Below the pieces are notes generated by a model. That model had not been told where the DNA came from and did no database searches. It saw only the letters and a list, made by a program, of their open reading frames with translations. Positions 23,377-31,365 of a stretch of DNA of 64,000 nucleotides are shown piece by piece. A program made the translations under genes and the position numbers. Position 1 is the first letter of the stretch. Each line of letters begins with the position of its first letter. Source of the DNA: CAYVAP01 sp964343195 (GTDB taxonomy: Bacteria > Bacteroidota > Bacteroidia > J057); contig CAYFIR010000003.1 of NCBI GenBank assembly GCA_964343195.1, positions 104,972 to 168,971 of the forward strand, in the 5' to 3' direction.

Positions 23377-25521
23377 TTACTCCACCACCGTCATTTCCTC
23401 CAGCAGATAGCCAGCTCCAGCAAATTTATCGATGATGAAGAGTACGTAGCGGGTGTCCACGCTGATGCTGCGGCACTGGTTGACATCATAATCGATGTCG
23501 CTCATCGTGCCTTCCCAGTTGCGGTCAAAGTAGAGGCCGATGAGGTTGCCCTCACCGTCGATGACGGGGCTGCCGGAGTTGCCGCCAGTGGTATGGTTGC
23601 TGGCGATGAAAGCCACACGAAGCTTCCCGTCGGTGCCATAGCGTCCATAATCACCCTCGGCATGCAGGTCCAGCAGCTTTTGCGGAAGGTCAAATTCGTA
23701 ATCCCCGGGTTCGTACTTGGCTACTACCCCGTCCAGCGTGGTGTAGGTTTCATAAAATACGCCATCTCGAGGTTCCATTGGCTCCACCTTGCCATAGGTG
23801 ATGCGTAGGCTCTGGTTGGCATCCGGGTAGAAGTTCCTATCTGAGAATACCACCTGCTGCGCCTCCATGTATCGCTTCATGAGGGTTTCGACCTCAGCTT
23901 CCAGAGGTTGATATTTGCCAATTGCAGTCGCATAGGATCGGTACATGGATACGATCAATCCGAAGACAGGGTCGCGCTGATAATTGGTTAGCGAGAAGTT
24001 CTCTACGAGGTTTTTGAAGCGGGTACTATCGGTGAAGTATGAAGCATTGTACAGATCCGAAACGTACTTGCGCAGCTTTTCTTCCACCTCGTTTTCCTCC
24101 CAGGAATTCACCATACTCCGAATTATCTCTGGCTGCTCCCCCGTGGGTAGTTCCTGGATATAGGCCAACAGGATGTTGTAGGCGACCTGCTCATCGATAT
24201 AGGCCTTGTATTCGCTGAAGAAGTTCCGGCCCCTTTTGAGCATTTTCATTTTCAGCGAATCACGTTCCGGCTCTGAAGCCGATGGCCATGTCGAAGCATC
24301 GCCAAACAGGTCAAAACTAAAACGGGCAGCCTCGATGCCATAGGCTCCTTCGTTGAAGAAAATCACCTGACGCAGGGGCGATTCCATCTGGCCATACAGT
24401 CGCTCAAAGCTGGGCAATAAATCACCGTAGGCAGCTTCCCACTCCGGATTTGCTGACAGGCGAGCCATGAAATCCGCTTCATACCTCTGCTTGGCTTCCA
24501 CGCTTTCGTTTCGATTCAATCCCCGCATGCGGCCCTGCCATTTCTTGTAACCATTGCTGATACCAGCCTTACTCGCGTACATCAGGCGGATGGTGTCATT
24601 GGCGCGCATCTCGGCGTCGTAAACCTCCAGGCGTTCACCGCGCAGGTTAACCCGCAGCGGGTCTTCCAGGTTGAGGATCTGGTCTACAGCGTATGAAGGC
24701 AGGTATTCCTGGGTTTGGTAGGGGAAGCCATACACCATGGTAAAGTCGCCTTCGTCCACGCCTTTTATGGAAATGGGAAAGTGGTGTTTGGGCTGAAGGG
24801 GAATATTTTCGGGCGAATAATCGGCAGGCTTGCCATCGGGGCCACTGTAGATGCGAAACACGGAAAAGTCCGCGTTGTGACGGGGCCACATCCAGTTGTC
24901 GGTTTCGTTGCCAAAGCGGCCAATGGCCTCAGGAGGAGCGCCCACCAGTCGCACGTCGGTGAAGACCTCGGTCACGATCAGAAAATACTGATTGCCATAG
25001 TAAAAAGGTTTGATCTGGGCCTCATAATGGGTGCCTTCGACGGCACTGGCCTCGATGTCCCCGATGCGTCTTTCGATGATCGCCTCCCGGTCGGCGGTGG
25101 AGTCGGTCAGGCCTTCCAGTACCTGCTCGGTTACTTCCTCCATCCGCACAATGAAGGTCACGGAAAGGCCGGGATTGGCCAGCTCTTCTTCTTTGCTTCC
25201 CGCCCAGAAACCGTCGCGGAGATAGTTCTGCTCAGTGGTACTGCGGTTGCGGATCTGTCCATAGCCACAGTGGTGGTTGGTCAGCAGCAGGCCCTCGTCA
25301 GAGACCACCGCTCCGGTGCATCCGCGGCCAAACAGCACCACAGCATCCTTCATGCTGGAGTTATTTACGCTGTAAATGTCTTCGGCGGTGAGTTTTAGGC
25401 CCATGCTTTGCATGTCATCTTCGTTGAGCGACAGCAATAGGGGCAGCCACATGCCTTCGCCAGCAAAAAGGGCTATTCGTAGAAATCCAATCAGGAAAAA
25501 CAGAGAAACAAATCGACGCAT
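23377..25521 (-). CDS. S46-family dipeptidyl-peptidase (DPP7/DPP11-like)
   Basis: About 714 residues from the Met at 25521 (MRRFVSLFFLIGF), which starts a clean signal peptide; an earlier in-frame Met would place 21 unrelated residues before it. S46 peptidases are periplasmic serine peptidases that release dipeptides from oligopeptides, feeding amino-acid catabolism. The chymotrypsin-type triad is visible: His in LLTNHHCGYG, Asp in HNADFSVFRIY, Ser in TTGGNSGSPVID. The long helical insertion between Asp and Ser is the S46-specific domain. The residue that sets DPP7 versus DPP11 specificity cannot be assigned with confidence. A perfect -7 box (TATATTTG) lies upstream. Confidence 0.9.
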   Translation of the reverse strand: MRRFVSLFFLIGFLRIALFAGEGMWLPLLLSLNEDDMQSMGLKLTAEDIYSVNNSSMKDAVVLFGRGCTGAVVSDEGLLLTNHHCGYGQIRNRSTTEQNYLRDGFWAGSKEEELANPGLSVTFIVRMEEVTEQVLEGLTDSTADREAIIERRIGDIEASAVEGTHYEAQIKPFYYGNQYFLIVTEVFTDVRLVGAPPEAIGRFGNETDNWMWPRHNADFSVFRIYSGPDGKPADYSPENIPLQPKHHFPISIKGVDEGDFTMVYGFPYQTQEYLPSYAVDQILNLEDPLRVNLRGERLEVYDAEMRANDTIRLMYASKAGISNGYKKWQGRMRGLNRNESVEAKQRYEADFMARLSANPEWEAAYGDLLPSFERLYGQMESPLRQVIFFNEGAYGIEAARFSFDLFGDASTWPSASEPERDSLKMKMLKRGRNFFSEYKAYIDEQVAYNILLAYIQELPTGEQPEIIRSMVNSWEENEVEEKLRKYVSDLYNASYFTDSTRFKNLVENFSLTNYQRDPVFGLIVSMYRSYATAIGKYQPLEAEVETLMKRYMEAQQVVFSDRNFYPDANQSLRITYGKVEPMEPRDGVFYETYTTLDGVVAKYEPGDYEFDLPQKLLDLHAEGDYGRYGTDGKLRVAFIASNHTTGGNSGSPVIDGEGNLIGLYFDRNWEGTMSDIDYDVNQCRSISVDTRYVLFIIDKFAGAGYLLEEMTVVE

Positions 25522-25585
25522 TGGGATCGAGTTTTGGGTTGAGGGACGAAAGGAGGCAAGTCGCCCGTCGCGACATTGCATCATC

Positions 25586-25593
25586 CAAATATA
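25586..25593 (-). promoter_or_regulatory. -7-type promoter box TATATTTG for the S46 peptidase gene
   Basis: On the minus strand 25593-25586 reads TATATTTG, an exact match to TAnnTTTG. It lies 64 bases before the chosen ATG at 25521, implying a leader of roughly 55-60 bases and supporting that start over the one at 25584. Confidence 0.5.
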
Positions 25594-25731
25594 CAGCTAC
25601 TCCTGAAAAAATCAGGGAATCTGACCGGGGATTACGCGGCTGGCTTTCAACGTTTGGGTCAGGCGCATTTATTTTCGGATAAATGGTACGCCTATCTGTA
25701 TAATCGCCTCAGTATGAAGAGGCTTTTTTGT

Positions 25732-25739
25732 TAGTTTTG
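25732..25739 (+). promoter_or_regulatory. -7-type box TAGTTTTG immediately before the DUF368 start
   Basis: TAGTTTTG is an exact TAnnTTTG match ending four bases before the ATG at 25744. If used, transcription would begin at or next to the start codon, giving a leaderless message. A short GCCTC/GAGGC hairpin with six T (25706-25729) lies just upstream. Confidence 0.4.
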
Positions 25740-25743
25740 GCAC

Positions 25744-26676
25744 ATGAAAGAATCGGTATTCAACTTTCTCAAGGGGCTGGCCATGGGCGCCGCCAACGTA
25801 ATCCCTGGCGTATCAGGTGGGACCATCGCGCTGATCACCGGCATCTACGAACGACTGATCAATGCGGTCAAAAGCATTGATGGGACAGCAATCAAAATGC
25901 TGCTCAAGTTTGACCTCAAAGGATTCTGGAAGCACATCGATGGAACTTTCCTGACCATGGTCTTTGCCGGCATTGCAGTCAGCATCGTCAGCCTGGCCAA
26001 GATCCTGAAGGTGCTCCTCGCAAGCGAGCTGTATTCCATCTGGGTAATGGCCTTTTTCTTCGGGCTGATCCTGGTAAGTATCTGGTCTGTGGGACGTACC
26101 GTTGAGAAATGGAATACCGTAACCATTGTCGCCTTTCTGATTGGTACAGGGGCTGCCATCGCCCTCGCACTGCTCAACCCCGCCAGTGAAAACGAAGCCA
26201 TCTGGTACCTGCTCATCTGTGGGGTAATCGCCATGTGTAGCATGATCCTGCCGGGCCTTTCGGGTTCCTTTGTGCTGATCATCATGGGCAACTACCAGCT
26301 CATCATGGTCAACGCGGTGAGCGATTTCAACATGAAGATTCTCATTCCAGTGGCCATCGGCGCTGGGCTGGGCCTGCTGGCTTTCTCTCGCCTGCTGAGC
26401 TGGGTCTTCGCCAACTACCGCGACCAGACCATCTCGCTGCTGACGGGCTTCGTGCTCGGTTCCCTACTGGTCATCTGGCCCTGGAAGCACGAACAAACCG
26501 AGCTGATCCCCCGCCCTGGCAAGGAAGCCAAAGAGGTCGTCCTGGGCTACGAATGGTACATGCCTGACTTTGCCGACAGCGCCACCCTGATTGCCATCGC
26601 GCTGATGGTTGTCGGTGGACTTACCATCTGGGCCATGGACCGCTTTATGGCAGATCCTGCTAACAGTGAGCAGTGA
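25744..26676 (+). CDS. DUF368 membrane protein (PopT-type polyprenyl-phosphate transporter family)
   Basis: A 310-residue protein with about eight membrane helices. The DUF368 signature ANVIPGVSGGTIAL (residues 17-30) is repeated in the second half as MILPGLSGSFVLIIMG (about 166-181), showing the inverted two-fold repeat of the family. Family members (PopT) are reported to return undecaprenyl phosphate across the inner membrane, alongside DedA proteins. That would recycle the lipid carrier used by peptidoglycan and by the polysaccharide cluster upstream; the link to this cluster is inference. Transcribed alone. Confidence 0.88.
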   Translation: MKESVFNFLKGLAMGAANVIPGVSGGTIALITGIYERLINAVKSIDGTAIKMLLKFDLKGFWKHIDGTFLTMVFAGIAVSIVSLAKILKVLLASELYSIWVMAFFFGLILVSIWSVGRTVEKWNTVTIVAFLIGTGAAIALALLNPASENEAIWYLLICGVIAMCSMILPGLSGSFVLIIMGNYQLIMVNAVSDFNMKILIPVAIGAGLGLLAFSRLLSWVFANYRDQTISLLTGFVLGSLLVIWPWKHEQTELIPRPGKEAKEVVLGYEWYMPDFADSATLIAIALMVVGGLTIWAMDRFMADPANSEQ

Positions 26677-26727
26677 TCAAGGGGCATGGTTCATTGGTCA
26701 TTGAACAGTAGAAAGCATACTGCCTTG

Positions 26728-27225
26728 CTATCCTTCCTTGTCCATCAACACCATAGGATCAATAATAGGTAAAAGGCTCCCCTCCAGCGAGGTTCCTCGA
26801 GTCTTGACCAAAATCATCCCGCGAGAGGTGGAGTAGGCCATCGCAAAAAGATGGGCCATAGCAGTTGCATCTACCACCATTCCTTCTTCGAAATTCTCTG
26901 CTGGCTGGATCAACTCCTCATAGTTGTCCATAGTGAATACGAACCCTATCCGGCAAAATCCGATGCCCTTATATTCGGTTGCTTCAGCTTGATCCGGTTC
27001 TGCGTCCGGCTCATTGCGTACATGGGCATCGATCCAGACGTTTAGGAGGAGGCGAACTTGTTTTTGCTCAGGGTTGAAAGCTTCTTCTGACTCAACCCGG
27101 AAAGCCATCGATTCGATGTCTTCAGGTGTTAAATAAGGATCATGTTCAGCCCCCACCCTGAAAGCGAGCAGTCTTGCATCCAGCATATGGGTTTTTGAAC
27201 TACTGAAAAGAGTTTGCTCAGACAT
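26728..27225 (-). CDS. SecB-like chaperone-type protein, third gene of a putative TAC module
   Basis: 165 residues, cytoplasmic, acidic. The centre carries a strand pattern (KQVRLLLNVWIDAHV, YKGIGFCRIGFVFTM). Residues about 118-161 (VVDATAMAHLFAMAYSTSRGM, then TRGTSLEGSLLPIIDP) recall the SecB C-terminal part, where a helix follows the last strands and ends in a Pro-rich edge. In toxin-antitoxin-chaperone systems, such as HigBA with Rv1957 of Mycobacterium tuberculosis, a SecB-like protein protects the antitoxin. Here it follows an HTH gene and a toxin-like gene on the same strand, matching that order. A 141-base gap with repeats separates it from the HTH gene. The SecB relation is my reading and needs a structure comparison. 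Confidence 0.55.
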   Translation of the reverse strand: MSEQTLFSSSKTHMLDARLLAFRVGAEHDPYLTPEDIESMAFRVESEEAFNPEQKQVRLLLNVWIDAHVRNEPDAEPDQAEATEYKGIGFCRIGFVFTMDNYEELIQPAENFEEGMVVDATAMAHLFAMAYSTSRGMILVKTRGTSLEGSLLPIIDPMVLMDKEG

Positions 27226-27240
27226 TGCGCTAGTTAAAAG

Positions 27241-27355
27241 AATTCGAAATTCGTCATCAGTAATTTCCCGCTCTGCGGGATTTCGCTGCGCTCAACGTGA
27301 TTAAAAGTGTTACTGGTGAGTACTTTATACGAATTACGAATGGGTAATTACTTAA
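27241..27355. repeat. NYE-type repeats and a GC hairpin inside the putative TAC module
   Basis: The gap between the HTH and SecB-like genes holds AATTCGAAATTCGTCA at 27241-27256, a CCCGC/GCGGG hairpin (27267-27279), TTCGCTGCGCTC, and CGAATTACGAATGGGTAATTA near 27331-27351. These look like the short intergenic repeats seen elsewhere in the window, here inserted between two genes of one probable operon. Confidence 0.5.
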
Positions 27356-27366
27356 TTCCGCAAGCA

Positions 27367-27840
27367 CTAGTTGTAGGATACTTTTTGCTTACCCCGGCTA
27401 ATGGTATTCAGATGATTCAATATTTTGATCTTGCCGCTCCCCCTCTTATAGGCAGCCATCTCAGAGCTTTCCTCTCCCTGAGTGCGATAGGTGTTCCCCC
27501 CAGCGGTTTGTTTCAGGTTTTGGCTTTTGATTGAGATAACCTTCGCGCGCTTGATGGTATAGCCTTGTTCCTGGGCTTTCTGTGGGGTAGTTATGATATC
27601 CTCCTCCAGTGCGGCTTCAAGTTTGGCGATGGTTTTTAGGGTGAGGTTGTGTAAACCCGAAAGCATGCGGCTTACCTCCGCTTCACTTTTGCCCAACCGC
27701 TTTGCAAGCTCGCGCTGACTCATGCCCCTTGCATCAAGGATGGACACAATCTGCTCCACGATATCCAGGTTCTTCTGGACAAAGCGGCGATTTTCGGGGG
27801 TTATTTTTGCCAGGGATTTGCGAAAATATTTGCTGGCCAT
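27367..27840 (-). CDS. XRE-family HTH protein, putative antitoxin with C-terminal extension
   Basis: 157 residues. Residues about 26-82 form a lambda-repressor-type helix-turn-helix: IVSILDARGMSQRELAKRLG then SEAEVSRMLSGLHNLTLKTI. The N-terminal lead (RRFVQKNLDIVEQI) is usual in HigA-like antitoxins of Bacteroidota. Residues 83-157 are an additional basic, probably unstructured tail; in TAC systems this is where the chaperone-addiction segment lies. It follows the toxin-like gene by 135 bases, and a palindrome upstream of that gene (28565-28590) is a candidate autorepression site. HTH call firm, antitoxin role inferred. Confidence 0.82.
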   Translation of the reverse strand: MASKYFRKSLAKITPENRRFVQKNLDIVEQIVSILDARGMSQRELAKRLGKSEAEVSRMLSGLHNLTLKTIAKLEAALEEDIITTPQKAQEQGYTIKRAKVISIKSQNLKQTAGGNTYRTQGEESSEMAAYKRGSGKIKILNHLNTISRGKQKVSYN

Positions 27841-27975
27841 AGTAGGGTTGTTAAAAATGTAGTTGAGTAGTAGTGGTGGCCAATGGTTTCAATTCCAGCT
27901 TGGTGCGATTAAAGGCGGTAGAGAGTGGGCACATCAGGATGAAAACCAACACTAAGTACAAAATAGCTTTTCCGC

Positions 27976-28503
27976 CTATGCCTTCAGAAAAATTACCATT
28001 TCCTCTTCATCTCCTTCCAAGACAGTGTCATTGGTCCAGATTTCTCCATCCTGCATCATTTCCGTCAATTTTTCTGCTACTGCATTTGCCAGACGAAAGT
28101 GCGTCATGAGGGTTCCGCTTTCCTGATTGTCTTTTCCCGTTTTTTTTTCGCCACCACATAGAACTACCACTTGATCAGATAACCTGACATAATAGAGCCT
28201 GAGGGGAGGTCTTTCCAAATCAAGTTTTTGCACAGTTCCAGGTTTAGGAGGAAGAGCCTCCGCATCATTTTCGGCCCTTGGCCTGATCACCTTCAGGCCC
28301 CTTTTGCCAATTTCTTCAATCCACAAAAGGATTAATTCGCAGGCCTCTTCAAATCCAGGCTCATAGGTCGATGAGTCGGGGTCATAATATCGGGCAATAA
28401 ATCGGTCCGTTTCAGAGTTTTCTCTGTCTTCATCTCGGATGGTATAAAATCCGACCTTCTCAAACTGATCGTCAAATACTTCGATAAGCAGAATCCTGGG
28501 CAC
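27976..28503 (-). CDS. toxin-like protein (RelE/HigB-type candidate), first gene of a putative TAC module
   Basis: 175 residues from a GTG at 28503 (MPRILLIEVFDD); no in-frame ATG exists before the upstream stop. Residues about 99-140 (RPPLRLYYVRLSDQVVVLCG, then KKTGKDNQES) have the strand-strand-Lys arrangement seen in RelE/HigB-like mRNA interferases, where a two-strand hairpin is followed by basic residues near the active site. The protein is longer than usual RelE toxins (about 90-120). It precedes an HTH gene, in HigB-HigA order. Without a structure search I cannot confirm toxin activity. Confidence 0.5.
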   Translation of the reverse strand: MPRILLIEVFDDQFEKVGFYTIRDEDRENSETDRFIARYYDPDSSTYEPGFEEACELILLWIEEIGKRGLKVIRPRAENDAEALPPKPGTVQKLDLERPPLRLYYVRLSDQVVVLCGGEKKTGKDNQESGTLMTHFRLANAVAEKLTEMMQDGEIWTNDTVLEGDEEEMVIFLKA

Positions 28504-28550
28504 GGTGCTGTATGTTTTGGCGTCGCTAGAACGAGTGGTGTTTGCATCAT

Positions 28551-28976
28551 GGCTCCCGGTTTAGCTTATACGAAAAGATTAGCGTATAAGTTAAGTGCAA
28601 ATAAAATGCCTGGAACCCCTGCTACCAAATAATAATCAAAAAATATCATACAGCCTTATACAGCCGCATGATCTATGAGGTGTTCTGTAATGATAGTCAT
28701 CCCTAGGAATTCATCCCAAATGCGGCACAGGCGCATTTGCTCGTGAGCTTCTGTAAAGCGAAACGCGGTGTCTCAGCGTCTCCGACGCCTGTTCGCCTTT
28801 CAAAAAGTCTTTTTGTCCAGTAGTCTTCAAGCCGCTTTGCGCTAAAAAACGCTCAAAATGAGGATTTATATAGGGGAGCAACAATGAGAAGCTGCCATGA
28901 ATGGATTACTGGATCTGACCAATGTCGCAGATGATAAATCAGCCTCGGGATGATCGACCTAATGACAAAAAAATTC
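28551..28976. other. non-coding region with several hairpins between the TAC-like module and the response regulator gene
   Basis: No convincing gene. It contains the operator-like palindrome at 28565-28590, a CAAATGCG/CGCATTTG hairpin (28717-28739), a GCGTC/GACGC hairpin (28776-28788) enclosed by AAAGCGAA/TTCGCCTTT, and CAAAAA/TTTTTG (28801-28815). It is upstream of the toxin-like gene and downstream of the response regulator, so it may combine promoter and terminator functions. Confidence 0.5.
28565..28590. promoter_or_regulatory. palindrome CTTATACG-N10-CGTATAAG, candidate operator of the TAC-like module
   Basis: CTTATACG (28565-28572) and CGTATAAG (28583-28590) are exact inverted 8-base arms with a 10-base spacer. 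They lie 62 bases upstream of the GTG of the toxin-like gene. Toxin-antitoxin operons are generally autoregulated by their HTH antitoxin through such sites; the assignment is inference from position and symmetry. Confidence 0.5.
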
Positions 28977-29660
28977 TCACTCCTCTCCCACCACCAACCG
29001 AAAGCCCTTGCCGTGCACATTCTCAATGGAAACCCGGGGATCGGGTTTGAAGCGCTTGCGGAGCTTGCTGATGAAGACGTCCATGCTGCGGGCGTTGAAA
29101 TAGTTGTCTTCACCCCAGAGGGATTCGAGGGCGACTTCGCGGGAGAGCAGGTCGTTTTTGTGGTGAAGTAGCAAACGCAGGAGGTCGGCTTCCTTGGGAG
29201 AAAGCTTCTGGGTTTCGCCGTTGTGTTCGAAGCTGTGCAGGCGGTAGTTGAAATAGAAGTCGCCAAAGCGAAACTCCTCGGGTAGGTTTTCGCCGCCATT
29301 GACGCGCTTGAGGATGGCCTTGACGCGGTAGAGCAACTCCTCGGAGTCGAAGGGCTTGGTGATGTAGTCATCGCCGCCGACCCGAAATCCCTCGATCACA
29401 TCTTCCTTCATGCTGCGCGCCGTCAGGAAGATGATGGGCACCTCGGAGTTGATGGCCCGGATCTCCTTGGCAAGGGTGAAGCCATCCTTCTTGGGCATCA
29501 TGACATCCAGGATGCAGAGCTGAAAGGGCGACGCCTGAAAGGCCTCCAGTCCCGCCTCGCCGTCGCGGCAAAGGGTAACGTCAAAGTCCTGCATCTCCAG
29601 GTAATCGCGGAGGACCGCTCCAAAATTGGCTTCGTCTTCAACTAAGAGAATTCTTTGCAT
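28977..29660 (-). CDS. OmpR/PhoB-family response regulator
   Basis: 227 residues. Receiver domain 1-120 with the acidic pocket (VEDE near residue 8-10), phosphoacceptor Asp 52 in CILDVMMPKKDG, and Lys 102 in YITKPF. C-terminal winged-helix domain (about 130-225) with KLSPKEADLLRLLLHHKND and RSMDVFISKLRKRF. It should bind direct repeats upstream of target genes when phosphorylated by the sensor kinase encoded next to it (29806-31365). The kinase gene precedes it by 145 bases with a repeat in between. Confidence 0.93.
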   Translation of the reverse strand: MQRILLVEDEANFGAVLRDYLEMQDFDVTLCRDGEAGLEAFQASPFQLCILDVMMPKKDGFTLAKEIRAINSEVPIIFLTARSMKEDVIEGFRVGGDDYITKPFDSEELLYRVKAILKRVNGGENLPEEFRFGDFYFNYRLHSFEHNGETQKLSPKEADLLRLLLHHKNDLLSREVALESLWGEDNYFNARSMDVFISKLRKRFKPDPRVSIENVHGKGFRLVVGEE

Positions 29661-29718
29661 GAGTAGGAGTGAGTGTCATATCTGATGGACAAAACTGAAC
29701 CTTATTTCCCCCTTGAGA

Positions 29719-29752
29719 CCTTCGCGAGCTCCTTTGTGTACTTCGTGGTTAA
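29719..29752. repeat. ACCACGAAGTACACAAAGG-type intergenic repeat
   Basis: On the minus strand this reads TTAACCACGAAGTACACAAA then GGAGCTCGCGAAGG. Sequences of this kind recur between genes in many unrelated bacterial genomes. In the same gap, AGGAGTGAGTGT occurs twice (about 29664 and 29780). Confidence 0.5.
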
Positions 29753-29805
29753 ATTTGGTTGATCGCAAATGAAAATGTCCAGGAGTGAGTGTGTATCGGT
29801 CAAAT

Positions 29806-31365
29806 TTACAATTCCTCACCAGATGGCAAAATAGGCAGCGACACAATGAAGGTGCTCCCTTGTCCCAATGTGCTGCGCACTTCCACTTTCCCGCCGTGGG
29901 CTTCGGTTATTTCCTTCACATAGCTTAGCCCCAGGCCAAAGCCCTTGATGTCGTGCAAATTGCCCGTGGAGACCCGAAAAAACCGGGTGAAAATCTCTGC
30001 CTGATCGGCCGGGCTGATGCCCAGCCCCTGGTCCTGGACTTCAATGACGATTGAATTCCCTTTCTGCCGGGTGCTAACCGTTACCTGAGGCTCGTCGGGA
30101 CTGTATTTGTTCGCATTGTCAAGGAGGTTGTAAATAAGGTTGCTGAAGTGGTCTTTGTCAACGTTTAGCAGGGAGTGGCTGGCCTGAAGGTCTAACTTCA
30201 GTTCCCCGCCCCGCTCTCGGATTTGCAGTTCGAGGTTGGTGGCAGCTTTTTGGATGATCTGGTGAAGATCGGTCGGTTCTTTTTTCAGGCGAATTTCTCC
30301 CCGGTCAAAACGCGCCGCCAGTAGCACCCGTTCCACCTGCCGCTGCATGCGTTTGTTCTCCTCCCGGATGATGCGGGTGTATCGGCTCATGCGCTCGTCA
30401 GAACTGCGAATACGGGGATTGTCAATGGCATCTGCCGCAAGCGAAATGGTGGCAATGGGGGTCTTCAGCTCATGGGTCATGTTGTTGATGAAGTCATTTT
30501 TCATCTCGGAAAGGCGCTTTTGCTGGAAAATAGTCCGCACCGAAATCCAGAATGCCACCACGATGATGCCACTTAGCAGCAGTACCAGCCCTGCCTGTAA
30601 CCAGATGCTTTCGAGCAGGTAGAGGTTGCGTTTGGGAAAATACAGCCTGAGGGTGCCTTTTTCCTCTCCGGGTAGTCCCGGAAACAGTTTGGCAGCATAA
30701 GCCTTTTCTGTTGCCAGATTGGCCTCTTCAGTTTCTCCTGATGAACTGATCCCAAATCGAAATTCCTTTGGTAATTGCCTTTCGTCCAGGACCACCTGAA
30801 TGAGGCTGTCCAGCGAAAGGGAATCAAGCTGATCCTCCAGACCGCGCTGGAAGTCATCCAGGGCTGTAGTCTCCCCTGGCAGGAGGGGAGTGAGGCGAGG
30901 GTCGGTTCCAAGGGAAAGGTTAAGCGGGCTGTTCAGGGGATTGACACTGTCAAGCTGAATGATGGAGCTAAACTGTCCTCCTCCAAAGGATGGGTTCATG
31001 TTCAGGAATGCCACTTGCTCCGTTACAATCGACAGGCTGTCCCGGATTTTTACCCGTTGCAGGCCCAGGTTGATGGACCCTTCGGGATACAAAAAGGGAT
31101 TGTTAAATCCGGAGCGGGCGCGGTAGCTGCTGTCAAATGGTTGTGGCTGGAGTTCCAGTTGCCGGGAGTACCGGACCGAACTGGTGGGTAGTTCTGATTC
31201 CTGAATGCGGTCAATAACCTCACTCAGGGCTCCTTCGACCCGGTTGTCAAAGGTTTGTTCATTTAGCTCCAGTGCCTGGGAAAACTGTCGCACCTGCAGG
31301 ATCAATATCCCCAGCAGAGCAAAGACCATCAGGCCTATTAGCAAACGGATTTGTCTGGTTTTCAC
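29806..31365 (-). CDS. membrane sensor histidine kinase
   Basis: 519 residues from GTG at 31365. One N-terminal membrane helix, a periplasmic region of about 220 residues with no recognised fold, a second helix (LVLLLSGIIVVAFWISV), then HisKA with the phosphorylated His in NNMTHELKTPIAT (near 297), and a HATPase_c domain (N box NLIYNLLDNANKYS, DQGLGIS, FGLGLSYV). It should sense an envelope signal and phosphorylate the response regulator at 28977-29660. Its start overlaps the stop of the GH3/beta-lactamase gene by four bases, so signal input may relate to cell-wall or glycan turnover. Confidence 0.92.
   Translation of the reverse strand: MKTRQIRLLIGLMVFALLGILILQVRQFSQALELNEQTFDNRVEGALSEVIDRIQESELPTSSVRYSRQLELQPQPFDSSYRARSGFNNPFLYPEGSINLGLQRVKIRDSLSIVTEQVAFLNMNPSFGGGQFSSIIQLDSVNPLNSPLNLSLGTDPRLTPLLPGETTALDDFQRGLEDQLDSLSLDSLIQVVLDERQLPKEFRFGISSSGETEEANLATEKAYAAKLFPGLPGEEKGTLRLYFPKRNLYLLESIWLQAGLVLLLSGIIVVAFWISVRTIFQQKRLSEMKNDFINNMTHELKTPIATISLAADAIDNPRIRSSDERMSRYTRIIREENKRMQRQVERVLLAARFDRGEIRLKKEPTDLHQIIQKAATNLELQIRERGGELKLDLQASHSLLNVDKDHFSNLIYNLLDNANKYSPDEPQVTVSTRQKGNSIVIEVQDQGLGISPADQAEIFTRFFRVSTGNLHDIKGFGLGLSYVKEITEAHGGKVEVRSTLGQGSTFIVSLPILPSGEEL

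Noticed and set aside
24715..25398. A 227-codon open frame on the plus strand
   Set aside because: It runs opposite the S46 peptidase in an antisense frame with no domain look; the peptidase on the other strand is clearly real.
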